A stretch of 64,000 bases of DNA from positions 28,458,001-28,522,000 of the forward strand of contig JAKSXM010000014.1 in the NCBI GenBank assembly GCA_022575985.1, in the 5' to 3' direction. A program made the position numbers and the translations under genes. This DNA comes from Anagrus nilaparvatae (Eukaryota; Arthropoda; Insecta; Hymenoptera; Mymaridae). This document shows, one piece after another, positions 35,830 to 47,560 of this stretch; positions within the stretch are counted from its first letter, which is position 1, and every line of letters starts with the position of its first letter. The notes below the pieces were generated by a model, which was not told the origin of the DNA, did no database searches, and saw only the letters and a list, made by a program, of their open reading frames with translations.

Positions 35830-36550
35830 TTTATGGCTAATGTTTTTAATGATTATTTTGTGGACGTTGGTCTAAGCTTAGCAAATAAATTCTCAAAAAC
35901 CTTAAATAAAGCTCCATTACCTGATTTTAATAAAAAGACAATGTTCAATAAGTTTATCTACCTAGGATTATGGCCTAATCCACTCAAAATAGCAGACGTT
36001 GATCCTATATACAAGAATTCTGGAAACGAAAATATGGCAAATAATTGTTGGCCCATTGCTTTAATATCCAATTTCGGAAAAATCTTTGAAACAATAATCC
36101 TCATAAGGCTTCATAAATTTCTCACAGACAATGGAAATCAATTTGGTTTTAGAAAAAATAAAGTTTCAGATGATGCACTAACACACATTACTAATTTAAT
36201 TTACTCTAATATTGACCAGGACAAATCAGCAATTGCAACATTCTTGGATTTAGCAAAATCTTTTGACACTATACATGCCTAGTTTTCTGATAACAAACTA
36301 ACAATCAATACAGCTAAAACATCATATATCACTTTCGGATGCTCCTTTAAAAAAATACTTAATGATTTTAATGTAGTTATAAATGGGGATTCGATTAGCA
36401 GAACTCAAAACGTAAAATATTTATGAGACATCTTTGACTGTAGAATTTGATGGTTAGAGCTAGTAATTAGATTACAAAAAAGCAAGATATTTCCTGGTCA
36501 TATTATATAAATTTAAACATTGAAATATTAACTTTTTATAAAAAATACCC
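35830..36550 (+). pseudogene. LINE reverse transcriptase fragment, CR1/L2/Jockey-like, internally deleted
   Basis: A second, unrelated LINE on the plus strand, abutting the R1 fragment 5' to 5'. The 35758-36282 frame reads MANVFNDYFVDVGLSLANKF (the usual block between endonuclease and RT). After a deletion come KIADVDPIYKNSGNENMAN, PIALISNFGKIFE, NQFGFRKNKVSDDAL and FLDLAKSFDTIHA, and then a stop. The frame then jumps to the post-catalytic region: FSDNKLTINTAKTSYITFG, INGDSISRTQNVKYL and a stop, with a decayed tail FYKFKH-like near 36520. The segment holding the YADD box is deleted. AT-rich codons set it apart from the R1 element. Superclade assignment is by motif style only. Confidence 0.8.
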
Positions 36551-36606
36551 CGTGATCAACGACCCAAAAAACCTGTAATAAACCAAATCTGGTGGTGGCT
36601 GAAAAG
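36545..36606. repeat. Stray piece of the 52-54 kb palindrome unit
   Basis: 'ccccgtgatcaacgaccc' followed by 'aaaaaacc', 'accaaatctg' and 'ggctg' repeats, in the same order, blocks of the ~140-bp unit at 53.6-54.1 kb. Short and diverged. Confidence 0.5.
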
Positions 36607-37795
36607 AAAATCTATGAAACCGTACATTGAATTGAGTATAAGCCGAAATCACATTAACAGTAAAAAATTTCTTGTTAGAAATAAAATTAAAACTATTTAA
36701 TTTACATGATAAGTATACGCAGATTTCTAAACTTTAGGCATTCTTAATGAAAAAAATAAGCATATTTTCGAGTTTTATCCTTTTTCCTGAAATTAGGCGA
36801 GAATTTCAAGCATATTGCGTCCTCGGTAAAATATCAGATCTTACTTATGCACTTTTCTGAAATAAGCTTTTAAATCAATTATCACCCCTTTAAATCAATT
36901 ATCACCCTTTTATTGTTTTTCTTATTTATTTTGAAATTGTTTAACAATGCTTTTCATTTATTCAAGGAGCTTTTTCTTAGATTTATAAATGATCAGCAGT
37001 AAAGATTAATTAATTTCTATTTAACAATTGAAAATCGAACTGTTAAATAAAACTAATTGTCGCTTAATTTAAATTGATTCTTGTATAATGAATTCTATTC
37101 ATTCTCAATAATCCTAAAATTATTCATTAAATTTTTTATTATTTTTACTATAAAAATGCTAAAATAAAAAATAATTTAATTCTAATTTTTTGAATATTTA
37201 AATAGTAAAAAATAAATATATACAAAAAAAATTTCTATAAACGATATAAAAGATTTATCATAAATCTAAAACACATGTAGAAAATTTTCCATTTCTCGTA
37301 AATGTATTCAAAATTTTATACGAAATACAACGTATCTCGAATAAAATGATGAATATGTTTAACTTTATTATAGAAAATTTTTAAAGTAGTATTATTTAAA
37401 TTTAATACCATACATATTTTTGTTTATAATAATAATTTCTTTTTAAAAAAGTTTTCAAATTGAATTTTTGTGAATAAAAAAAGTTTTAAAGTGTTAAAAA
37501 GGATTTTTGTCTTTTATTTTTTTCTCTATATTATTAAAAAGAATTTAGTAAAATCAAGAAGGAAAAAAATATCATAGAAAAACAACAAACTTTGCTGAAA
37601 AGAAAAAAAAATTGTTAGTTATAAGACCATCAAGTTCAGTATTATTTTTAAAAGATGGGATAAAAAATATATTTTTTTTTTATCTAAATTTTTTATGTGG
37701 TTATTTTAAAAGTAAGTGAAGAAACTCGAAACATTAAGATCCATTAAAAAAAAGTATATATAAATACTAAAAAATAAAAATAAAAGTTTAAATAA

Positions 37796-37819
37796 TTTTT
37801 TTTTTTTTTTTTTTTTTTT
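37796..37819. repeat. Poly-T tract
   Basis: About 24 consecutive T, one of the longest homopolymers in the window. Confidence 0.9.
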
Positions 37820-38430
37820 GATAGTTTTTTATAAATAAAGTTAAAGTATAAAATCTACTTAAAAATAAATTTGTACAGACTTTTAATGGTTGTTGTAATT
37901 TATAATTTATAATGTCCATTTTATTATTTATTGATCGATGTAAAAATAAACAAAAAAGTAAAAAAAAATACACGGAAAAAAATCAGTATTTTTATCTCAC
38001 AAAAAAAAAAGTAAAAAAGAAGACAAGCGTTAAAAAATGGTTAAAAACCAGAAAAAAAGCAATGTAATTACAATGAAAAATGTATAAAGTCAGGATAGTA
38101 GGATTTTCGGTTTTAAATCTTTTTGAAGTTTTTTTTTTTAGCAAGGGTGATAAGACATCTAAATCTTTTTTTGGTCTTTTTATTTTTTTAAATCGATATT
38201 ACACGCGCCATTCCCATTTTACGCGTTTATTACAATCGTTCTTCTTTATATATAACATGAAAAAGCGCGAAATGAGGGCATGAAAAAAGATTTTCTTATA
38301 CATTTTTCAAAATAATAAAAAAAAGAAAACTAGTCGAGTTATTCTTTCGATTTGGCAAATAGCCAATTTATCTTTGTCTTCAGTTACCCTCGAGTAATTA
38401 CGCACTAAATTTATTTATATTGTTTCTATA

Positions 38431-38737
38431 TTAGGGTGTTTGATATTTCAAGCATTGTTTTATTAAATTTTGTTTTTTGTGGACACCAAAAGAAGTCTTT
38501 TACCAAAAAATAAATAAAACCCTAAAAATATTGCCTGAAGCGCCACTTTTTTTAATTTCACCAAGTGATAGATGAACTCTTTGAAGAAAAAATTCGTTTT
38601 TTGTAAAAATAAGCCTTAGATTTACATGACCTAAAACCTATTTTCTGCTAAAATCCACCAAATTTAGCACTTTTGTTAAAATAAACCATTTAGGCTTCAA
38701 AAACCCAAACAATAAATTAAAAAAAAAGTGTCATCCT
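38431..38737. mobile_element. Possible TA-flanked MITE
   Basis: Short inverted ends TTAGGGTG (38431-38438) and CATCCTAA (38730-38737), one mismatch in eight, each flanked by TA. That is the target and end style of mariner-type elements, but such short ends could be chance. No second copy in the window. Confidence 0.3.
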
Positions 38738-41122
38738 AATATACACTCATAAATATATTTATAAAACCTAATTTATATATTGAAAAACAATCGTACATAA
38801 TTACGTGCGGAAGTAATTGGAATTTTATTACCCTTTATGGTATAGATTCATTAGCAGATTGAAAACACCAAATTTTCTATTTATATAAAACAATAAATAT
38901 TTTTAATGGAATTGAAATAAAATATATATTAACAATTAATTTAATTTATACATACATATATATATACATAATAATAATAACAATAAATGAGGTCGTATTT
39001 TAGATATATAAATTTAACAAATTCAAAAAACTGCTGTTTCACTATATTACTATATATATACATATATATATGTATAATAGAGTCAAAAAAAAAAAAGAAG
39101 AGAAATATAAAAATGATGAGACCGGAAATTTATTGACTTTAAAATGAAGCTCAGAAAAGCGTAACTCCATTAGGTTTTCCTTTTCTTTTTTTTGCTTTAC
39201 CAAGTAAAAATTCAAATATATATATAGTTCCTTTTTCTTACTTAATATGCATGCACGCATGCATGAGGTTAAAAAATAGTAAAAAAAAAAAATACCTCTT
39301 GTAAATCGAACCAACCCTCATTATATATCGATCGATTGAAAATTACGATATAAAAAAAAATAAAGGAAAAAGAAAATTGGAGGAAATTTGCTTGGTCGAG
39401 TATAATATATATAGAGAATGCCTAAGACCTCGTTAGTAAAAACCGAGTTAAATTTAATGATGAAAAATAAAAAAAATATTGTATAAAATATATATATATG
39501 TGTGTGTGTTCACATACATAATTAAAATGAAACAAGGTTAAACCAAAGCAATTTGTTAAAATCAAATAGTATATATAAGATATTTCCATATATACAATCA
39601 AAGGTGTTTCACTAATTATTCCAAATTATTCGAAATTGAGTATGTATATATTAAAGTGAACTAACTTTCCCCACGGCTATTCTGTACAAAGAGAAAGAGA
39701 GAAAGATATATTGTCAATATTCTCTTGTATTTATATTATAATTATGTATGAAGAAAACTTAGTTTATATTCATTGAATATATTGTTTTTCTTTTTTTGCA
39801 TATCAGTATATGAGTTGGTTTAATAATTTTTTGAAATATTGGCTTTGCGGTATCTTTGCAAGCTTCTAATAATAATTATATATTTAAAAACTTGAAATTT
39901 CCTAAAATTGCAAACGAAGGAAATAACAATTTTAATACCTTACTTAAATTTTATTACAATCTTATTATTTTTGAGTTTAACGTAGTAATTATTGTTGGTT
40001 TTCTCTAAAGAATTACTATAAGCTAGGTAAACAAATAATTTATAGAAGACCGGATATACTTAGACAAAACTCTTAAATAATGGCCGCAATGTAAAACCAG
40101 TCTGTTTAATTCATTTAAAACTTGAGGAAAAGTATTAAATAAAGTTTAAATTTACATAAGTCGTGACCTATCAAGTAACTAGTTGGGACAGAAGTGTCCT
40201 TATTAATCGTTTAACATGATATTAAAAAGTTTTAAATAGCTTAGGATGGTAGCGAGATTTTCGTCAAAATAAATTTAAATATATTTCTTTATAATTATTT
40301 ATTCATATAAATTGCATACCATGCAGTAAATAGCACGAAAGCTTGGGTTCATTTATCTCTTAATAGTACGTAAAAAAAAATTTGAAATCAGTATGGTAGA
40401 AAAAATCTATTACGTTAAAGTCTAGAATAATCAGTTTTTATGTTAATTTTTAGATTATTTTACAAATAACACTTCTCCATTACAAAACTTGATTTTTATC
40501 TGATTTTTTAAATTTAAGTGCAATCTTTTAAGCATCACAAACTACGACTTTTTTAAACAAATTAACTCACATTGGTAGCTAAAAGTTTTTTTGAAACCAA
40601 TTTCCCGTTTTTGACCCAAAATGATTAAATTACTGAAAAAATTATATTTTTTTATTAAAATACAGGTTCTATAAGCTTAAAAAACTTTTCACGTGCTTTG
40701 AATTTCCAAAGATTCTTCATTCATCTCTTTATATTTGATTTTTTCTGTGATGTACCATTTTTAAAAAAAGGATTCAAAATTCAAGTGTTTACTTAAGATA
40801 AAAAATGAGGTATTAGAACCCCTGATGCGCGGTTTTGAACATATCATTCTTAACGCGTCCTAAGTAATAAGCCTCAAACGTGAAATTTACCCTCTGGTCC
40901 GTAGGCTGTAATCAAGACGTGAGATATAAATAATCACCGGTTAAATTTTTGGTGACAATAATAAAATATAAAATTTATTATTATTTGATTATTTTAAAAT
41001 ATTCTTTGCGCCTTGTGTAATCATCGATTAACTTTGATAATCTAATGTAAGCTCATTTTCAGGCCTTTTTTCTATTGCTGCAATGAGGGCTCATACAAGT
41101 CCGGAAGATTTGCCAAAAGCTA

Positions 41123-41660
41123 TACTGTAAAAAATAACTTCCTTAGATTAACCCATTGCAGCCCAGGCAGCCAAAACGTGCCACTTGATATAAATCTTTA
41201 TTATTCGTAAAATAATGTGTTTTTTTCTTCTAATTAGTACCGGGGGTTTTTGAGGTTTTTAATTTCTAATATGAAGTAAAAAAAAATCATGAAATTTCAT
41301 TTAGGGATGGAAAATTGGGGTTAATAGGGGTAGCAATCAAGTGGCACGTTTTGGCTGCCTGGGCGGTAATGGTTTAACAAAAAAAATTGAATTTTTTCGA
41401 AAAATTAGTAAATTTTCAAAAAAATTTGTAAATTGTCGATAAAAATCGTAAATTTACTAAATTTAGTATATTATCAAAAAATTCGAGAATTCTCGATTTT
41501 TTTGTTAATATACTTTCTTTGTTTTATACTTAATAGTAATATACTTTTTTTGTTAATATAATTTTTTGTTAATATATGTTAATATAATTTCGAAAATTTA
41601 CTAATTTTTCGAAAATGTTCTAATTTTTTTGTTAATATAAGTAAGTTACTTTTTACAGTG
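41123..41660. mobile_element. AT-rich foldback MITE, copy 3, rearranged
   Basis: Same ends as 8195-8619 ('tactgtaaaaaataacttcc' and 'gtaagttactttttacagtg'). It is interrupted at 41148-41377 by another MITE, and its right half is partly replaced by 'gttaatata' repeats (about 41500-41590). It is the most decayed of the three copies. Confidence 0.8.
41152..41373. mobile_element. piggyBac-type MITE (222 bp) nested in foldback MITE
   Basis: Flanked by TTAA on both sides (41148-41151 and 41374-41377), the signature piggyBac target duplication. Inverted ends of 38 bp with three mismatches: CCCATTGCAGCCCAGGCAGC at the left, and the right end reads ACCATTACCGCCCAGGCAGC on the other strand. The sister MITEs at 8.2 and 16.2 kb run through this point without the insert, which shows the empty site. 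The CCCATT start resembles the ends of the 52334-54612 element. Non-coding; needs a transposase in trans. Confidence 0.85.
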
Positions 41661-44600
41661 TATTCTTTCAGCTTTTATAAGATTCAAAATTTTAACCTTT
41701 TGGACTAAATCTATAACTACTTTTTAAAAAATTTTTTATAACTGTTGGAGATTTATTTTTTTGAACCCATTTTAAAATAAAATGAATGGATTATTTTAAA
41801 AGAAAAAATAATTTAAATAACTAAAAAAATCACTGAATTAAAAACAATTTAAAAAACTAAAAGTATTGAATACTGGTTATAAATAAAATACCTGGAAAAA
41901 ATTTTTTTAATTAAAAAACAATATAAGCAATCGAAGTATGCATTTAAATTAAAAAAAATTTTAATACTCCATTAAATAATTGTGGTTAATAATAACTAAA
42001 CCACGTATTTGCTAATATAAACAAATATACCAAATCTTGGAATTATTAAAAACGCGGCTTTCCAGAATCCACAAATGCTGAGTACCGCGTATAGATTTTT
42101 CCTGTATTGCCAAAATCACGTTCTAAAATACTGTATGGGTGGCAACGCCTTTTTGGATGAACAAATAAATAAACAAATAATTGAATGCATTGACGCGAAA
42201 AATTGTTATTCAAAAAACATTTCCAAAAAATATTGCTCACGAAAAATTCTCGGAATTCTTTTCGTTGAATGCAAATTTTTTCATACAAAATTTAACATTA
42301 ACGGGTTAAATAATATTCGGAAATGCATAAATATTTTATTTTTTTTCCGCAATACCGCATTAAAAAAGTTCATTTTGAAAGGACTATCTTTGACGTTAGT
42401 AATTTCAGCAGATTAACTTATCACAAGCAAAATACTGAAATCTGAATATATTCGCAAGTTTCAAAAAGTTACAAAACAAACTGATATATATATATTTCTT
42501 CATTATATAGTTATAAATATTCAATACAATATTTATAACAAAAATAAAAGAGATTTATACTTGATGAAATTTTTTTTGTATTATATATATACTGTATTAT
42601 ACAACCAATATATATATATGCGCGGCTGAAATAATTACTGATAAAATCCTTTTGTATTCGTATATATTATAATCTCGTTTGTATGAAAATTTCATAGCTA
42701 AAAAAAAAATTGTATCGAACGAAATAATCGATTTGACGACAACATAAACAAAAAACCATTGTATATATTATATATATTCTCTCTTACTCTATTAGAGTAA
42801 AAAAGAAAGAAGAGAGGGAGTTTAATTCAGCGCAAAATAATATTCAAGCAACAAAAAAAAAAGTTTCTTCTTGAATAATTCAAAGCTTGTAAAACATCGA
42901 AATAAAAGCATATAGTAATAATGATTTATAAAGTTTTCATGTTCGAAACGTTAAACATAGAGAAAATATTAAAAACCTATATATATATTTTTTTTCCCAG
43001 GGTAAATTGAGAATAAAAAAAAGGGTTACAAATTTAAAAAAAATAAATTTTGTGTTTTTTTATTTTGCTGTGATTTCCTCTGATGGTGAAAATAACGGGC
43101 GAAAAAAGTATTGTAGTACTTGGTCGCACACACGCTTTACTATATATATATGATTATATATGTCTTTCTCTCTCTTACATTCAACGATCGATAAACGAGG
43201 CGCATGGCGGCAAAGAGCATTTTGCCGCAAAAAAAAAAAATATATATATATATTTATTTATATATACACAAGAAATGAAAAAATATTGCTCTATGTGTGT
43301 CCGTAACACCATGCTTTACTGGAAAAACTATATTTTTTTTCTTCCTTTTTTAATTATAAACAGACCAGTAATAGTGATAATAAAAACTATTTTTTAATAT
43401 TCGTAAATGCAATTATTATTATTATTTTTTTTTTTCAATTTGTATTTTCTAATGAAAAATGTAGTAAAAAAAGTAAAAATTAATAAATAAATTTTACTTT
43501 TCCTGGATATATTAATCATAAATATTTGACAAATACACACGTAATTAAAAAAAAAAAATTTACATATCCTTTCATTTTTTTTAATTATTTTGTAATTTAA
43601 TATCTCGTAAAAATGTAACTTTTAGTTAACGTATAGAGAGAAAGATTGCCAATTTTAATTTCCTATCCCTTTGACTTTTACGATATACTTTTATAGGAGT
43701 GGTAAAAACTTTCAAGAACGGAAAAGTTTGCCAATCTACATTAACACTAAAAGTGGGAGGACCAAATATGTCAAAAAAAAACGAAAGAATTTAATTTAAA
43801 TAAAATAAATAAAAAAATTTAATATTTGGTTAAATCTTATAATGACTTCATTTTTCAAAATATTAGTAAACAAAAGTATTCATGAAAATATAAATTTTAA
43901 TAAAGTTAACAACGAAAAAAAGCAGAGCTCAAAAATTGTTTTTTTTTTCTCTGTTTATATGCTTTAAATCTCTTGAAAATGTCTAGCTCTTTTGTATTTT
44001 AAAGTAAACACTGTTTTTTTTATATTTTTCTTGTATTCTAGTAAACATGCATAACATTTATAATAAAAAAAGTACTTATTCCAAAACAATTTGCAATGAA
44101 TTACATAGTATCTTACACATATAAACACATACGTATATATTTTAAATCCCAACAATGGTCATATTAAGAACACTTAAGTTGAAAAGTTGAAAAAATAAAA
44201 GTATGCTAATAAAACTTTTCCATAAATTCAAAAAAGTTTCAAGAGAAATAAAATGTTACGTAAGGGGTTTTTCGTGTTATGTAAAATTTTAATTAAATAT
44301 AGTTCATGGGGCCTTGAAAGATTTTTGATGATTCATGCATGCCAAGTCCAAGAAAATATAATGTTTTGCCATGAACTTGAGCTTAGAAACGTCACTACCT
44401 ATTCAAAAACTTTGTGTAATACTTTTATATACTCTTAAATTCCTTAATTAATGAAGGATACATAAAATTTGGCTAAAAATTTATCGAAATTACTGCCAGA
44501 ATTTAGAATACGACAGTCTAGGAGGTTAAAAAACTGTTGAACTGTATTAACAAAAAATTTATATAAAAATTCATAGAATTATTCTTAGTGTAATTAAAGG

Positions 44601-46030
44601 GATCAGGCCTTGGTCTGAAATATAAGATTTTCAAATATTAAAACACATGTTTTATATATAACCCTATTGATCAATAATTTTAATTACTCTAATTACAATT
44701 TTTCTAAATTATGGGCGATGAAGTCTATACATTTAATATTCAAAGAATTATTCATTTTAAAAATTAATTTTTATCAATTATGAACAAGATTTTTGTTATC
44801 AATTTGTACACAAGCTATTTTAATTTAAATTATAGCGAAATAATCAGTGAAATACGAATTTCGAGGAAAACTTGCAAGATCTTATGAAAACCTTGAAGAG
44901 TTTCAAGCAAAGCATTGACTATTTCTCAAAGATTTACTTTACTTTTCGTATAAAACAAACTACATTTACATATATTAACAAAATCTTAAAAATCTAGGTT
45001 AAACCTCTTTTTAATAGCGCCATCAATTACGTAAGTTCTTACAAAATAAAATATCGGTGTCTCTACTCTTTCGTAATAGTTTTGTAAACCACAATTTGGT
45101 AAATTTTTATTTTTTGCTAACTTATACTTATTTAAGCTCTATATTATATCTAAAAAATAATCAAGTTTTTAAAAGAACAGTTAAGCTTGTGTCATTTCAG
45201 AAGAGCAATTATTTAGTAATTTATTTAGTATAATTAACTTTTATTATACACAAAAACTTGTTAAATTTCATTATTCAAAATTATTCAATTTAATTTCGCA
45301 TCAATTCATTCTTATAATTAAAAGTTTATACTTGTTTTCTAGTTTTTACTTCCGTTTAAATAATTTAAGCTTTTATTTTTTTTAATTCACGCAGAATTAA
45401 TCGGTAGATAATTAAGAGTACTTATTTATTGACACTTTTCTCAACAATCTATTTAAAAGATAATACCATTTTGTTATCTTTACTTATCTACCAGTTGATA
45501 TTAAATTAAAAAAATTTACTTAATAAGTTACTTTACTTACGATGTTGTTGACCTTAAAGTCATGTAAAAAGATCCGAAAGCCTACAACTTATCACGTCTT
45601 ATACAGTTTATTACATCTAGCTTTTACTTGCGGGTTTCCGAAGCTGCTATTAGTCTTCAGTAATAACCTCAGTCTACTCTATTTGCATATATATATGTAT
45701 ATGTATATCATGTGATATATACTTAAGCTTAACTATATACTAAGTACAAAATATCTCAAAATTTAATTATAATTTGGCGTATCTAACTATATAATGTATA
45801 ATTTATCTGCTTGTATATATAAATGTTTTTTCTTGACAACTCATAAGGAGATTCCACGATTCTTTGGGAGATCTGAATTCGTTCCCAACTTTTAGGGTTT
45901 GTTAAACCCTGTAATCTGAGACTTTTTAACTTTAATTGTTTTTTCATGATAATCATTAAACCAAAGACCCATTTTTGGACCAAAATAAACAATTAATAAA
46001 TTGCTACAAAAATTACAATATTTTACTAAA
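41661..46030. other. AT-rich stretch, no gene recognised
   Basis: Frames at 42046-42416 on both strands cover a patch of mixed composition (42055-42300) with no domain I know. Other frames (43083-43397, 43964-44155, 44253-44438, 45783-45992) also lack motifs. Islets of higher GC at 43080-43230 and 45580-45680 are unassigned. TA runs near 42490, 42610 and 43240. Confidence 0.45.
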
Positions 46031-46250
46031 ATAAGTTTTCTTGTTAGTGTCCAGAAAGTGCGTGTTTTCTGGCCGCTGCGCTATTCGAAAAAACGCATTT
46101 TCTTGACACTGAGCAAGAAAAATTATGTTTTGTCCTTGGCCACAAAAAAAGGATGCCCCAAATCGCAGTTTACCATCCTCGGCTTCGCCTCGGACGGTAA
46201 TTTACGTGCGATTTGGGCCATTTTTTACTTTTGTGGCCATGGGTAAAAAT
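46031..46250. repeat. Dispersed repeat family C, copy 2 (best preserved)
   Basis: Blocks: 'gtgtccagaaagtgcgtgtt', 'cttgacactgagcaagaaaa', 'ggccacaaaaaaaggatgcc', 'ccaaatcgcagtttacca', then 'ggtaatttacgtgcgatttg'. The last two are inverse of each other around 'tcctcggcttcgcctcgga', so 46153-46223 can form a stable hairpin. The same order occurs at 25.0 kb and partly at 51.9 and 57.6 kb. The plus-strand frame here (46001-46246) runs through the repeat and is not a gene. Confidence 0.7.
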
Positions 46251-46389
46251 ATATAAAAATATACTATTTTTAAGTCTCAAAAATTTTGTATAAGTGCTTT
46301 TTGGAAATTTTTTACGACTTCACAGACAATTCAGTTAAATAATTAAATTAATGTATTTAAAAAAAATAATTCAATTTAAATATGTTTTT

Positions 46390-46433
46390 GCTCAACGTTT
46401 CGGTGAATCTAAACGATCACCCTTATTAAGAGC
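46390..46433 (-). ncRNA. Hammerhead-ribozyme-like motif (Penelope A copy 2)
   Basis: Minus-strand 44-nt window. Stem I is GCUC/GAGC (46430-46433 with 46390-46393), core variant UUAAUAAG, stem II GGUGA/UCACC, GAAA, stem III ACGU, U at 46394. It shares the layout of 4461-4504 and has one further core substitution (the G5 position), so probably inactive. Confidence 0.5.
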
Positions 46434-46789
46434 TGAAATTTATTAATTATAAAATTATATAAAAATTTACAAATGTTTAACAATTATTAAAGAATTACGG
46501 TAATTACCTGTAATTAACATTAAAAATTAATTTATTTATATCATATTTAAAGATTATTATTGCACATTTATTTTAATTTTAAATAAAATTAAATAAAGTT
46601 TATCATTTATAAATACATGTTCTTTTGTTTATGTAAATCAACTGACTGTTGTAGAAAGAGTTGCGAGTATAAAGGCTTGTTTCTATTGCTTTTAAATGTT
46701 AAAGGTGCATTTTTATTATACTATTTAATAATTTATTTTAAAAAATAGATGTTGTATTTAAAAAAAAAATTTTTATACACTTATTCAAT

Positions 46790-47130
46790 AATTTCTTGTA
46801 CCACTGGATCATAACATGGTGGCAGATTTTTGAATCTTGCATTTTATTGAGTGCCTTATGTCCTTCTTTTTTACAAATGCCATTTCAGCTATATTTCTTT
46901 TTTTCCAATTATGTTCTTTATGTAGTATTTGTATATTGTTCCAATCCATATCATGTTGTTCTGCAACCACTGGATTTTTTAATATGTGTTTCGTAATCAC
47001 CTTATGATATTTTTCCTTATAATTTTTGTTTTTTCGATGTTCTTCATGCCTTGTTTTTACTAACCTTTGAATCTGGCCTACATAACTTTTATCACAATTT
47101 TTACAATTAATTTTTTAAACTGAATCTGTG
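46790..47130 (-). pseudogene. Penelope A GIY-YIG endonuclease domain, copy 2
   Basis: Minus-strand frame pieces read NCKNCDKSYVGQIQR, then TRHEEHRKNKNYKEK, then KHILKNPVVAEQHDMDWNN and HKEHNWKKRNIAEMAF, as in copy 1 but with YVGQ kept and without the stop after VVA. A frameshift follows VKKK (near 46865), after which the basic C-terminal tail is in another frame. The split between RT and endonuclease around 47115 also carries a stop. Broken, but it shows the ancestral sequence better than copy 1. Confidence 0.75.
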
Positions 47131-47193
47131 TTATTTTCTATTTTTAAAGGATTTTTCTGTAATTTAATTATCCTGTTCAGTTTGAAAGGATAA

Positions 47194-47550
47194 TTATATA
47201 TTGGTTTTATGTAATTGAAATTTCTTATATACTATACTAGATAATTGATCTGAAAAATGCTTTATATGTGGTAAAGTAAAAACTTTGTTAAAATCAAAAG
47301 TGTTATTGTTATTGGAACTTATTGTTGCTGTATTAAGTTTTCTTTTCTGATTGTTTATATGTCTTTCAATAAAGTGACTAGGATAATTGTTTAATATTAA
47401 TTCATTGTGAATTGAATGTAGGTTCTTACTATGAAATTCTTTATCAGTTAAGGTGAGAACTTTATTAGCCAAACTGTTTAATACGAGTACGATAACTTTT
47501 ACTATACCTATTTTGATTTGTATTGCATGTGATTAGAGAAAATTCACATT
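47194..47550 (-). pseudogene. Penelope A RT C-terminal end, copy 2
   Basis: Minus-strand frame 47194-47472 reads ANKVLTLTDKEFHSKNLHSI, NELILNNYPSHFIERHINNQ and FTLPHIKHFSDQLSSIV, the Penelope RT thumb and linker. Upstream, in the same frame family, a diverged NFL*SHA block marks the truncation point. No catalytic residues remain. Confidence 0.8.
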
Positions 47551-47560
47551 TATCTTTTGT

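Larger units (their letters stand above)
36607..41122. other. AT-rich stretch, no gene recognised
   Basis: Poly-T of about 24 at 37796-37819, TA runs near 39055 and 39490, and a GA-rich tract near 39690. Frames at 37788-37973, 38080-38283 and 39042-39314 are low-complexity. A possible small MITE lies at 38431-38737. A slightly GC-richer islet at 40800-40940 gives no frame I recognise. Confidence 0.5.
46305..47560 (-). mobile_element. Penelope-like element, family A, copy 2, 5'-truncated
   Basis: Reverse-oriented copy of the element at 2636-4555. The terminal repeat is at 46305-46660, the endonuclease part at about 46790-47130 and the end of RT at about 47194-47550. There is no second terminal repeat; the element stops abruptly near 47560 in the block equivalent to NFLSSHAL. 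It allows separation of shared features from private mutations in copy 1. Confidence 0.85.

Noticed and set aside
42046..42416. Overlapping frames on both strands (80 and 113 aa)
   Set aside because: Neither translation shows a motif I know, both overlap, and there is no splice or repeat evidence. Left as unassigned DNA.
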